From Bacillota bacterium (GTDB lineage: Bacteria; Bacillota; Sulfobacillia; UBA3575; DUQP01), in the NCBI GenBank assembly GCA_012837735.1, contig DUQP01000025.1:1-52419 (forward strand): a stretch of DNA of 52,419 bases, written 5' to 3'. The notes under the pieces are model-generated. The model was not told where the DNA came from. It saw nothing but the letters and a program-made list of their open reading frames with translations, and ran no database searches. Shown piece after piece: positions 20,508 through 27,517 of this stretch. Both the position numbers and the translations under genes were made by a program. Numbering within the stretch: the first letter of the stretch is position 1; each line of letters opens with the position of its first letter.

Positions 20508-20721
20508 TCTGAAAGCACCTTCCGTCAAACCCAACCTGGTCACCTGGTTTCAGGCTTTTCCCTGGCCGCGTTTCAACTACTCCGTTCACCATTACTTGGC
20601 CAGAACGGATGACCAACTTCGCTTGCCCGCCGGTGGTGGAAAGACCCGTCCACTTCAAAAAGGCAGCAAGGTTTATTTCTGGCTCTGGAATCACCACTTG
20701 TTCCACAAATGGCTTTTTCAT
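20494..20721 (-). CDS. yaaA: S4-domain RNA-binding protein YaaA (RlbA) type
   Basis: A 75-residue protein with a single S4 RNA-binding domain: 'INLAAFLKWTGLSTTGGQAKLVIRSGQVMVNGVVETRPGKSLKPGDQV'-type layout at residues 17-65. Small S4 proteins of this kind sit between dnaN and recF throughout Firmicutes. An RNA target, possibly ribosomal, is inferred from the fold. It starts 23 bases after dnaN and overlaps recF. Confidence 0.93.
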   Translation of the reverse strand: MKKPFVEQVVIPEPEINLAAFLKWTGLSTTGGQAKLVIRSGQVMVNGVVETRPGKSLKPGDQVGFDGRCFQIAVE

Positions 20722-20744
20722 TATATCACAACCCGTTCTTTCAT

Positions 20745-21860
20745 TTATCCGGTTCGGAGCGGCAGGACAAGGTAGAAGTAACTCTGTGACCCTTGCACCG
20801 GTCGCAGGCAGCTGGGACCGTAGGGCCCCGTCGCTTCAAAAATCGTTTCTTCTCCTTCCAAAGCCCTTAATCCCTCCACCAGATAACGGGCATTAAATGT
20901 GATTGACAAATCATCCCCAGTTTTCACCGCCGCCATCTCTTCGTGCACCCGCCCCACTTCCGGGGTTTCGGCCGAAATGGCCAATAATTCATCGGTGAAA
21001 TGCAGGTTTATAGGATTAATATTCCCTTTTCGAGACAAGAGCGCAGCTCTTTCACAGGATGCCAAGAATGATTCTGTATCGAGCCGCGCTGATGTGGAAA
21101 ATTCCTGCGGTAAAACCTGTTTGTAATCCGGAAACCGGCCTTCCAACAATCTTGCCATAAATTGCAATCCACCCAGTTGGAAGATAGCATGATTCTCATT
21201 CACCCATACCTTGACATCGTCGTCCGCCGGACACAAGCGCACTAGTTCAGCCATGGCGCGGGCGGAAAGAATAAAGCTGTGTGATTGATCTAACCTCGTG
21301 GCCACTTCGCCCACACAGCAAGCGAGCCTAATCCCATCCGTACTGACCATATTCAGGAGCTGATTCTCGCCTTTCAGCTCGAACAGGACACCATTCAAAA
21401 TTGGCCGGGCATCATCGTGTGAAACTGCGAAGATAGTGCGCCTGATCATTTCTCTCAGATTTTCTCCAGCCACGGAGAACGTCTCCGGACCGATCCCTTT
21501 CACAAGGGACGGAAATTGTTCGGCAGGCAAGCCATGTATGATGTATTGCGATTTGCCCCAGACGATCTCCACTGTATTGTTGGCCTCATGTAAAGAAATT
21601 GACAAATTGGCTGCCGGTAGTCTTTTTACCAATTCGACAAAATAACGTGCGGGAAGAATTACACTGCCTTCTTTTTCAATTATTGCCGGCAAATGACATT
21701 CTATGCCAATTTCCAAATCAGTGGCAGCGATCGTTACGCCATGCTGTGAGGCTGTTACGAGGACTCCTTCCAATACAGGTAAGGTGGTTCTGGCCGCTAC
21801 CGCCCGCGAAACAGGTTGCAGCACCTGGGAAAGCGCTACTTGGTCGACGGAAAAAAGCAT
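20745..21860 (-). CDS. dnaN: DNA polymerase III subunit beta (sliding clamp)
   Basis: A 371-residue clamp with three repeated processivity folds. The first begins 'MLFSVDQVALSQVLQPVSRAV'; the C-terminus 'YFYLVLPLRTG' approximates the conserved 'P(M/V)R' ending that binds partner proteins. Length and domain plan are normal. ATG 21860 follows AAAGGGGGAT. The gene is separated from dnaA by a 264-base gap that holds origin elements, so it may be transcribed both from its own signals and by read-through. Confidence 0.98.
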   Translation of the reverse strand: MLFSVDQVALSQVLQPVSRAVAARTTLPVLEGVLVTASQHGVTIAATDLEIGIECHLPAIIEKEGSVILPARYFVELVKRLPAANLSISLHEANNTVEIVWGKSQYIIHGLPAEQFPSLVKGIGPETFSVAGENLREMIRRTIFAVSHDDARPILNGVLFELKGENQLLNMVSTDGIRLACCVGEVATRLDQSHSFILSARAMAELVRLCPADDDVKVWVNENHAIFQLGGLQFMARLLEGRFPDYKQVLPQEFSTSARLDTESFLASCERAALLSRKGNINPINLHFTDELLAISAETPEVGRVHEEMAAVKTGDDLSITFNARYLVEGLRALEGEETIFEATGPYGPSCLRPVQGSQSYFYLVLPLRTG

Positions 21861-21893
21861 CAGCTAATCCCCCTTTTTCGAAAAGATGGGTGA

Positions 21894-21961
21894 GATACTA
21901 TTATTAGTTAATAGATATATAAATAAATAGTAGTAGTAAGGCCTGTGGACAAGGTGGATAA
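21894..21961. other. Basal unwinding element of oriC (DnaA boxes, GC clamp, DnaA-trios, AT-rich tract)
   Basis: Reading leftward from dnaA to dnaN, two DnaA-box-like 9-mers abut each other: GGTGGATAA (21953-21961) and TGTGGACAA (21944-21952), each one base from TGTGGATAA. They are followed by a GGCC clamp (21940-21943), then four 3-base units TAG TAG TAG TAA (21928-21939), then an AT-only-like stretch (21894-21927). This order matches the box-clamp-trio unwinding module described for Bacillus subtilis in the same dnaA-dnaN gap. Additional one-mismatch boxes lie at 22006-22014 (TGTGAATAA) and 22038-22046 (TGTCGATAA); a weaker one, TTGTCCACT, is at 22118-22126. Confidence 0.85.
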
Positions 21962-22124
21962 GACAAATAGTGCGCGATTGACATACATCGGCGTGCTTTG
22001 ATATCTGTGAATAAAATGTAGACAGAATGGGGATTAGTGTCGATAAAAGGCTTTTTCACCCAGTAAGGCCTGTTTTACACAATCTATACACAGGCATATC
22101 GACAGCTTTTCCCCAGGTTGTCCA

Positions 22125-23489
22125 CTAGCCGCCTTTGAGCTCTTTTTTAATCTGATCGATTATGCTCGCCAAGCCTTCGTCCTCTTTTATCTGCTTGTTA
22201 ATCTTTTCACAGGCATGCAGGACTGTCGTGTGGTCACGTCCTCCAAAGCCCTCACCGATCCTTGGTAATGAGAAGTCTGTCAATTCTCTAGCCAAATACA
22301 TTGCCACCTGGCGAGGAAATGCGATAGAACGGGTGCGCTTCTTCAGCTTCAAATCTTCCACACTGACATCGTAATGGCGCGCAACGACTTCTTGGATTAG
22401 AGAAATGGATAACTCGCGTTTGGCGCTGTGTGAAAACATGTCTTTCAGGGCTTGTGTGGCCAGCTCTGTGGTAATGCGTTGGCCGCTTAAAGATGACAAT
22501 GCCACAACCCGGATTAAAGCCCCTTCCAATTCCCGGATGTTTTTTTCAATCCGACTGGCGATATACAACATGACATCATCCGGGACAGAGAGACCCTCCA
22601 ATTCGGCTTTCTTGCGCAAAATAGCGATGCGCGTCTCCAAATCAGGAGGCTGAATGTCCGAAAGGAGCCCCCACTCGAACCGCGAACGCAGTCTTTCTTC
22701 CAGGGTCGGGATATCTTTCGGGGGCCGATCGCTGGAAATGACCAGTTGCTTGTTGGCCGCATGTAATGCGTTGAATGTGTGAAAGAATTCTTCTTGGGTG
22801 CGCTCTTTGCCAGCCAAAAACTGAATGTCGTCGACCAGCAACACCTCAACGTTTCGGTAACGATTGCGGAAATCAAGGGTTTTGTCATCCCGGATAGAGT
22901 TGATCAAATCATTTGTGAATGTCTCTGAGGTCACATAAGCAACCCGCACATTGGGGTTATGGTTTAAGACAAAATGGCCGATCGCTTGCATCAGATGCGT
23001 TTTGCCAAGGCCGACGCCACCGTAAATGAACAGCGGATTATAAGCCTTGGCTGGCGCTTCCGCCACGGCGAGCGCAGCGGCGTGCGAAAGGCGGTTGTTA
23101 TTCCCGACCACAAATGTTTCGAATGTGTACTTCGGGTTTAGAGGTGACTGCAAAAAATCGGCACTAGCAGGCCGTGTCGGCGGCGGAAGCGATTCCTGCT
23201 CAACATCGGTTGCCGTGCCTGGAATAGCATTTATTTCATCTTCCGGGATGATTAGACTCAGGTTCAAATCTCTACCTGTCACCTGGTGCAGGGCGCGCTG
23301 CAAAAGAGGTGTGTAACGGGCTTCGATCCATTCCCGGGCAAATTCGTTCGGTGCTGCCACGACTAATGTGTTATCGTATAACGCCAGCGCCCTGGTGCTT
23401 TTCAACCAAGTTTCGTAACTTGGTTTCGAGAGCTCCTTGGCAATTAATGCGAGGGTTTGGGTCCAAGTGTGTGTAAGGTCAATAGCCAT
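22125..23489 (-). CDS. dnaA: Chromosomal replication initiator protein DnaA
   Basis: A 454-residue AAA+ initiator. Domain I (residues 1-85) carries the '[11 protein letters not shown]' helicase-interaction helix. Domain III starts near '[15 protein letters not shown]', with Walker A '[15 protein letters not shown]', Walker B '[19 protein letters not shown]' and an arginine-finger region '[10 protein letters not shown]'. Domain IV ends with the DnaA-box reading signature '[15 protein letters not shown]'. ATG 23489 is favoured by GGAGG seven bases upstream; a TTG directly before it is too close. Two candidate promoters upstream have -35 elements overlapping DnaA boxes, suggesting autoregulation. 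Confidence 0.99.
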   Translation of the reverse strand: MAIDLTHTWTQTLALIAKELSKPSYETWLKSTRALALYDNTLVVAAPNEFAREWIEARYTPLLQRALHQVTGRDLNLSLIIPEDEINAIPGTATDVEQESLPPPTRPASADFLQSPLNPKYTFETFVVGNNNRLSHAAALAVAEAPAKAYNPLFIYGGVGLGKTHLMQAIGHFVLNHNPNVRVAYVTSETFTNDLINSIRDDKTLDFRNRYRNVEVLLVDDIQFLAGKERTQEEFFHTFNALHAANKQLVISSDRPPKDIPTLEERLRSRFEWGLLSDIQPPDLETRIAILRKKAELEGLSVPDDVMLYIASRIEKNIRELEGALIRVVALSSLSGQRITTELATQALKDMFSHSAKRELSISLIQEVVARHYDVSVEDLKLKKRTRSIAFPRQVAMYLARELTDFSLPRIGEGFGGRDHTTVLHACEKINKQIKEDEGLASIIDQIKKELKGG

Positions 23490-23536
23490 CAATTGTCCTC
23501 CCCAATCAACTCCCAGCCCGGTAAGGCGAGAGGATT

Positions 23537-23566
23537 ATTATACATAGGTGGGTAACATGTGGACAA
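23537..23566 (-). promoter_or_regulatory. Candidate proximal dnaA promoter overlapping a DnaA-box-like site
   Basis: Minus-strand TTGTCC (23561-23566), an 18-base spacer and a perfect TATAAT (23537-23542) lie about 48 bases upstream of the dnaA start. The -35 is part of TTGTCCACA (23558-23566), a one-mismatch DnaA box. Confidence 0.5.
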
Positions 23567-23653
23567 TATTATGGAAAGTAAAATGTGGAAGTTTGTGTTA
23601 TTGGCATAAATAAAAAACATGAAACGTTTGATGGTTATGTTGCCAAAGGTACA

Positions 23654-23682
23654 ATTATAGGCTATCAACAAGTTATCCACAA
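23654..23682 (-). promoter_or_regulatory. Candidate distal dnaA promoter overlapping a perfect DnaA box
   Basis: Minus-strand TTGTGG (23677-23682), a 17-base spacer and a perfect TATAAT (23654-23659). The -35 hexamer lies across the end of the DnaA box at 23673-23681, so bound DnaA should block it. Confidence 0.55.
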
Positions 23683-23693
23683 AATTATCCACA
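23673..23693. promoter_or_regulatory. Two consensus DnaA boxes upstream of dnaA
   Basis: TTATCCACA occurs perfectly at 23673-23681 and again at 23685-23693, direct repeats with 12 bases start to start. They form the second part of the origin, on the far side of dnaA from the unwinding element. The 445-base gap 23490-23934 also holds the two dnaA promoters, an inverted repeat and the rpmH promoter; I see no gene in it. Confidence 0.9.
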
Positions 23694-23802
23694 AGATGTG
23701 CATAAACATCTGATATTCTTAAAAAATCCCAAAAACGATGAAAAAAAAATTCCAGACGGTGCGTTTGGTATTCTCTTTTGCGGGGCGGGTTTCCTTCTTA
23801 GC

Positions 23803-23836
23803 GAAACCGTGAAAAATGCCTTGGAAACACGGTTTC
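23803..23836. repeat. 9-bp inverted repeat directly abutting the rpmH -35 element
   Basis: GAAACCGTG (23803-23811) and CACGGTTTC (23828-23836) are perfect arms with a 16-base gap, and TTGACA of the rpmH promoter starts on the next base. It could be an operator or a DNA hairpin; arms this long can also arise by chance. Confidence 0.6.
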
Positions 23837-23866
23837 TTGACACTCTGGAGACGGACGGGATATAAT
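23837..23866 (+). promoter_or_regulatory. Consensus sigma-A promoter of the rpmH-rnpA operon
   Basis: Perfect TTGACA (23837-23842), an 18-base spacer and perfect TATAAT (23861-23866) place the transcript start near 23873, about 60 bases before rpmH. It is the strongest promoter match in the window. Confidence 0.88.
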
Positions 23867-23934
23867 CGAACAAGTCAAACATTCAAACATAGTATCTAAT
23901 CTGAACGTAGGGTTGGCGGAGGGGGGATGAAGCT

Positions 23935-24069
23935 GTGAAAAGGACTTTTCAACCGCGGGTACGGCGGCGGAAGCGCAACCATGGCTTTTTGAAGCGGATG
24001 AGCACACCCGGTGGCCGAAGGGTGATTAAGCGGAGAAGGTACAAGGGCAGGAAACGGTTAACCGCCTAG
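23935..24069 (+). CDS. rpmH: 50S ribosomal protein L34
   Basis: A 44-residue, strongly basic ribosomal protein. The reading frame gives '[19 protein letters not shown]' then '[19 protein letters not shown]', matching L34 along its whole length. It is short enough to be missed by length cut-offs. GTG 23935 follows GGAGGGGGG. As in nearly all bacteria it directly precedes rnpA, and it diverges from dnaA across the origin. Confidence 0.97.
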   Translation: MKRTFQPRVRRRKRNHGFLKRMSTPGGRRVIKRRRYKGRKRLTA

Positions 24070-24117
24070 GTTAAAACCATTGGGCAGGAAATGAATGACC
24101 AGGGGAGAATAGGGCCC

Positions 24118-24471
24118 ATGAAACGTACACAGCGCCTGCGTAGGCACGGGGAGTTTCAAAAAGTTTTCAGCGACGGGCGTTCATGGGCCAACCGGTATCT
24201 GGTTGTGAATGTACTGCCGAGCGGCGAAAAAAAGGTGGGCATTTGCGTCGGCCGCTCCCTGGGGAATGCCGTAGTGCGCAACAGGATTCGCAGGCGGTTG
24301 CGGGAGCTGGTACGCAAACATTGGGAAGATTTTCCTGACAATGCTTGGATCGTTTTGATTGCGCGGGGAAGCTGCAAGCGTGCGCCTTTCCGGGAGATCG
24401 AACAGGGATTGAAAAATGCCTTAGCGGGTGTGGCAAAGCATTTGACCCGGGAGCAAGGGGCGGGGGAGTAA
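24118..24471 (+). CDS. rnpA: Ribonuclease P protein component
   Basis: A 117-residue protein partner of the RNase P RNA in tRNA 5'-end processing. The RNR signature '[13 protein letters not shown]' is at about 60-72, preceded by '[13 protein letters not shown]', the single-stranded leader-binding face. ATG 24118 gives '[17 protein letters not shown]', a typical start, and AGGGGAG lies upstream; an in-frame ATG at 24091 is possible but its spacing to a ribosome-binding site is poor. The stop codon is one base before yidD. Confidence 0.96.
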   Translation: MKRTQRLRRHGEFQKVFSDGRSWANRYLVVNVLPSGEKKVGICVGRSLGNAVVRNRIRRRLRELVRKHWEDFPDNAWIVLIARGSCKRAPFREIEQGLKNALAGVAKHLTREQGAGE

Positions 24472-24472
24472 T

Positions 24473-24688
24473 ATGTACGGGAAGAGTATGGTCCTCGGAC
24501 TGCTCAAATTCTATCAACGATTTATCTCCCCATTCAAACCACCTACTTGTCGGTTTTATCCAACCTGCTCGGAATATGCTTTTCAGGCAGTGCAAAAGCA
24601 TGGTGTCTGGGTAGGTTTATGGATGGCAGGGAAACGCGTCTTGCGTTGTCATCCATTTCATCCCGGGGGTTATGACCCGGTACGTTAG
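24473..24688 (+). CDS. yidD: Membrane protein insertion efficiency factor YidD
   Basis: A 71-residue protein with the family core '[23 protein letters not shown]' spread over residues 14-36 and the ending '[16 protein letters not shown]'. The three cysteines and the 'HPGGYDPV' tail are invariant family features. It probably associates with the membrane and assists insertion together with YidC. ATG 24473 sits one base after the rnpA stop, with GGGGGAG upstream. Confidence 0.95.
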   Translation: MYGKSMVLGLLKFYQRFISPFKPPTCRFYPTCSEYAFQAVQKHGVWVGLWMAGKRVLRCHPFHPGGYDPVR

Positions 24689-24740
24689 AGACTGACTCTT
24701 GACGGCCAAATAGGGCCGGAGGTTGAGGGGAGGTACTTTG

Positions 24741-25385
24741 TTGGCAGTCTGGCAATGGCTTCTGGCCGCAATGACGAACGGCTTAGAATTTTTCTTTCAA
24801 TTTACACAAAGCTATGGGTTGGCGATTGTCCTTTTGACAATTGCCATTCGGCTTGTGCTAGTACCGTTTACGTTGAGTCAAACGCAGATGAGTGTTAAGA
24901 TGCAGGCGATTCAACCAGAGCTGGAAGAGATTAAAAGAAGGTACAAAGATAACCCCGAGAAAATGCAACGCGCCCAACTGGATTTGTGGCGCAAGCATAA
25001 TATCAATCCACTGGCCGGTTGTTTGCCTCTGTTACTGCAAATGCCGTTTTTGATCGCGTTTTTTAGAGTTCTGTATAGCTTTGATTTTCCGCCCGGGACA
25101 GAGAGTTTTCTATGGATACCGGACCTTGCTAAGCCAGACCCGTTTTATATCCTGGCGATTTTGGCAGCTGCCACAACATACTGGCAAACGAAGATTTCCA
25201 GCGTGTCTACGGAGGGCCCGCAGAAATCCATGCTATATGTTTTCCCGATCATGATTGCATGGTTCTCTGCCACGTACGCATCGGGCTTATCGTTATACTG
25301 GGTGATCAGTAACATATTCAGTATCGTGCAGCAATATTTGACGCCGCGTCCGGGTCCGCGAACTGCGAAGGGAGAGAGCAGTTGA
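24741..25385 (+). CDS. yidC: Membrane protein insertase YidC/SpoIIIJ (Oxa1 family)
   Basis: A 214-residue insertase of the short Gram-positive type. The segment 'YGLAIVLLTIAIRLVLVPFT' is the first conserved membrane helix with the central Arg, followed by the cytoplasmic hairpin 'KMQAIQPELEEIKRRYKDNP' and further helices 'GCLPLLLQMPFLIAFFRVLY' and 'SGLSLYWVISNIFSIVQQ'. TTG 24741 is chosen because AGGGGAGG ends seven bases before it; TTG 24738 is nearly as good. The protein lacks the classical lipobox seen in Bacillus SpoIIIJ. In spore formers this location encodes the insertase also needed for forespore development. Jag follows after one base. Confidence 0.95.
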   Translation: MAVWQWLLAAMTNGLEFFFQFTQSYGLAIVLLTIAIRLVLVPFTLSQTQMSVKMQAIQPELEEIKRRYKDNPEKMQRAQLDLWRKHNINPLAGCLPLLLQMPFLIAFFRVLYSFDFPPGTESFLWIPDLAKPDPFYILAILAAATTYWQTKISSVSTEGPQKSMLYVFPIMIAWFSATYASGLSLYWVISNIFSIVQQYLTPRPGPRTAKGESS

Positions 25386-25386
25386 A

Positions 25387-26007
25387 ATGGAATGGGTTGT
25401 GAAAACGGGCAGTTCGGTTGAAGCAGCTTTACAGGCTGCCCTGGCTGAACTAGGTATCCAACGGGGTGAAGCGGAATTTGAGGTCGTCCAGGAAGCACAA
25501 AAGGGGTTGTTCGGGTTTTTGGGGGGCCAGGAGGCAATCGTCAAGGTGCGGCCAATCCCACAAACGGCGTCCTTCGCCTCGGATTTTGTGCAGGAGGTTA
25601 CGAGACAGCTGGGTGTTACCGTAGATGTGGAGACGCGGCGTGAAAACGGTTACGTTTTCTGTGATGTTTTTGGCAAAAATGTCGGGCTGTTAATTGGACG
25701 GCGGGGTCAAACGCTGGATGCACTTCAGTACCTTGTCAATGTAGCAGGAAGCAGGCACTGCCCGGGGCATGAGCGAGTGATTCTTGATGTTGAAGGTTAT
25801 CGTTCGCGGCGCAAGGAAGCTTTGGAACGGCTTGCGGCCAGGGTCGCCGATCGGGTGCGTAACACCGGCCGGCGGGTGCGCTTGGAACCAATGAGCCCCC
25901 ATGAACGGAAGGTGATCCACGTCGCCCTGCAGCAAGAGAAGGGTATCACGACCTTTAGTGAAGGCGAGGAGCCTTATCGGAAGGTGGTAATTGCTCCGCA
26001 GGATTGA
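25387..26007 (+). CDS. jag: RNA-binding protein Jag/KhpB
   Basis: A 206-residue protein with three family domains: Jag-N (residues 1-50, 'GSSVEAALQAALAELGI' and 'KGLFGFLG'), a KH domain around 'GLLIGRRGQTLDALQYLVNVA', and an R3H domain ending 'RVRLEPMSPHERKVIHVALQ'. KhpB proteins bind RNA with KhpA and influence cell-wall and division genes in Gram-positives. It is the usual partner downstream of yidC. ATG 25387 lies one base after the yidC stop, within an efficient GAGAGCAG context. Confidence 0.95.
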   Translation: MEWVVKTGSSVEAALQAALAELGIQRGEAEFEVVQEAQKGLFGFLGGQEAIVKVRPIPQTASFASDFVQEVTRQLGVTVDVETRRENGYVFCDVFGKNVGLLIGRRGQTLDALQYLVNVAGSRHCPGHERVILDVEGYRSRRKEALERLAARVADRVRNTGRRVRLEPMSPHERKVIHVALQQEKGITTFSEGEEPYRKVVIAPQD

Positions 26008-26089
26008 CTGGGAAAGAATCAGATAACCGTGAGGGGTCCGGCGCACGCTAATGGTGCCGGACTTTTGTGTCCAAGAGGTGATATGTCAG

Positions 26090-27490
26090 GTGCAGGGGGA
26101 TACCATTGCCGCGATCGCCACTCCTTTGGGGACCGGTGGAATTGGGATCGTGCGGATCAGCGGCGTAGAAGCAATCTCGGTGGCCGCAGCCGTTTTTCGC
26201 CCAGCACGAGGTGGAGCGGTGGAAAACACGGCCGGATACCGGGTGCGCTATGGCCATGTGATTGATCACAACGGTGCTGTCATAGACGAAGCGCTGTTGC
26301 TCCTGATGCGCCAGCCTCGTTCATATACCGGTGAAGACAGCGCCGAAATATCCTGCCATGGTGGGCTGGTGGCGGTGCGCAGGGTGCTGGAGACAGTGCT
26401 GGCGGCCGGGGCCCGGTTGGCGAAACCGGGTGAGTTTACCCAACGCGCGTTTTTGAATGGGCGTATCGACCTGGCTCAGGCCGAGGCGGTGGTGGACCTG
26501 GTGCGGGCGGGGACGGAACGGAGCGCGCAAGTCGCGATGCAACAATTGCACGGCGAATTATCACGCCATATTGCGCAACTAAGGGAGGCTTTAATTGGGC
26601 TGGTTGCCAGGTTTGAGGCTATGCTGGATTTTCCGGAAGAAGAGGAAACAGCGGGGAATATGAGGGCTTTGGGCGACAGCCTGAGCACGCTGCGTTGCCA
26701 GGTGGAAGCGCTGTTGGAAAGCGCTCGCACAGGGCGGATCCTGCGGGAAGGATTGAAAGTTGTGATTGCCGGCAAGCCGAATGTAGGCAAGTCGTCGCTC
26801 ATGAATGCGCTTTTGCGCCAGAACCGTGCCATCGTGACCGACATTCCTGGTACGACCCGCGATTTGTTGGAAGAAAGCATCAATGTGTCCGGGATACCTA
26901 TGGTGTTGTTGGATACGGCCGGAATCAACGAGACGGATGATCCGGTGGAGAGAATTGGTGTGCAAAGAAGCCGGGAATCGCTCCTGGCGGCGGAACTGGT
27001 CCTGTTTGTGGTGGACGATGCCCTTGGCCTGGATCAGCGTGATACAGAAGTGGCAGAAGCAATCGGAGCGCGACCGACGCTGGTCGTAATCAATAAGCTC
27101 GATCTGGGACGCCGTTTGGTGGATGATACCGTAAAAGATCTGGTCGTAAAACCGATTGGAATAGTGCGGGTGGCGGCGAAAAACGGTCAAGGCCTTGACC
27201 GGTTGCGGAATATGATTGCCGGGTTTGTGGAGCAAGGCCTACAGATCAGCCAACGTTTTGAAGTCACGGACGAAAGGCCAATAGTATCAAATGTGCGGCA
27301 CGTGGATGCCTTGCGCGGGACGAGTGATTTTTTGCAAGCCGCTCTGGCGGGCATACAAAACGGGATGCCCGTCGACTTAATTTTAATTGACCTGTATCAT
27401 GCTTTGGATAGGTTGGGCGAAATAAGCGGGGAGACGGTCCGGGAAGACATAATCGACCGGATTTTCGCTGATTTTTGCCTGGGCAAGTAA
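26090..27490 (+). CDS. mnmE: tRNA uridine-5-carboxymethylaminomethyl(34) synthesis GTPase MnmE
   Basis: A 466-residue GTPase that, with MnmG, modifies wobble uridine 34 of certain tRNAs. The N-terminal folate-binding domain starts 'IAAIATPLGTGGIGIVRISG'. The G domain has 'GKPNVGKSSLMN', 'DIPGTTRD', 'DTAGINETDD' and 'NKLD', and the essential C-terminal Cys is in 'FCLGK'. GTG 26090 is selected because AAGAGGTGAT lies upstream and the resulting N-terminus fits the family; a start at 26051 would add 13 residues with no support. MnmG follows after 27 bases. Confidence 0.97.
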   Translation: MQGDTIAAIATPLGTGGIGIVRISGVEAISVAAAVFRPARGGAVENTAGYRVRYGHVIDHNGAVIDEALLLLMRQPRSYTGEDSAEISCHGGLVAVRRVLETVLAAGARLAKPGEFTQRAFLNGRIDLAQAEAVVDLVRAGTERSAQVAMQQLHGELSRHIAQLREALIGLVARFEAMLDFPEEEETAGNMRALGDSLSTLRCQVEALLESARTGRILREGLKVVIAGKPNVGKSSLMNALLRQNRAIVTDIPGTTRDLLEESINVSGIPMVLLDTAGINETDDPVERIGVQRSRESLLAAELVLFVVDDALGLDQRDTEVAEAIGARPTLVVINKLDLGRRLVDDTVKDLVVKPIGIVRVAAKNGQGLDRLRNMIAGFVEQGLQISQRFEVTDERPIVSNVRHVDALRGTSDFLQAALAGIQNGMPVDLILIDLYHALDRLGEISGETVREDIIDRIFADFCLGK

Positions 27491-27517
27491 TGGCGGCGGA
27501 AGGGAGGCGGGGAGAAA

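Noticed and set aside
23326-23341. A CCCGGG motif in dnaA as a Noc site
   Set aside because: Four flanking positions disagree with the Noc palindrome.
24091-24117. Longer rnpA start
   Set aside because: The extra nine residues do not resemble RnpA N-termini, and the ATG at 24118 gives a standard beginning with AGGGGAG upstream; it cannot be excluded entirely.
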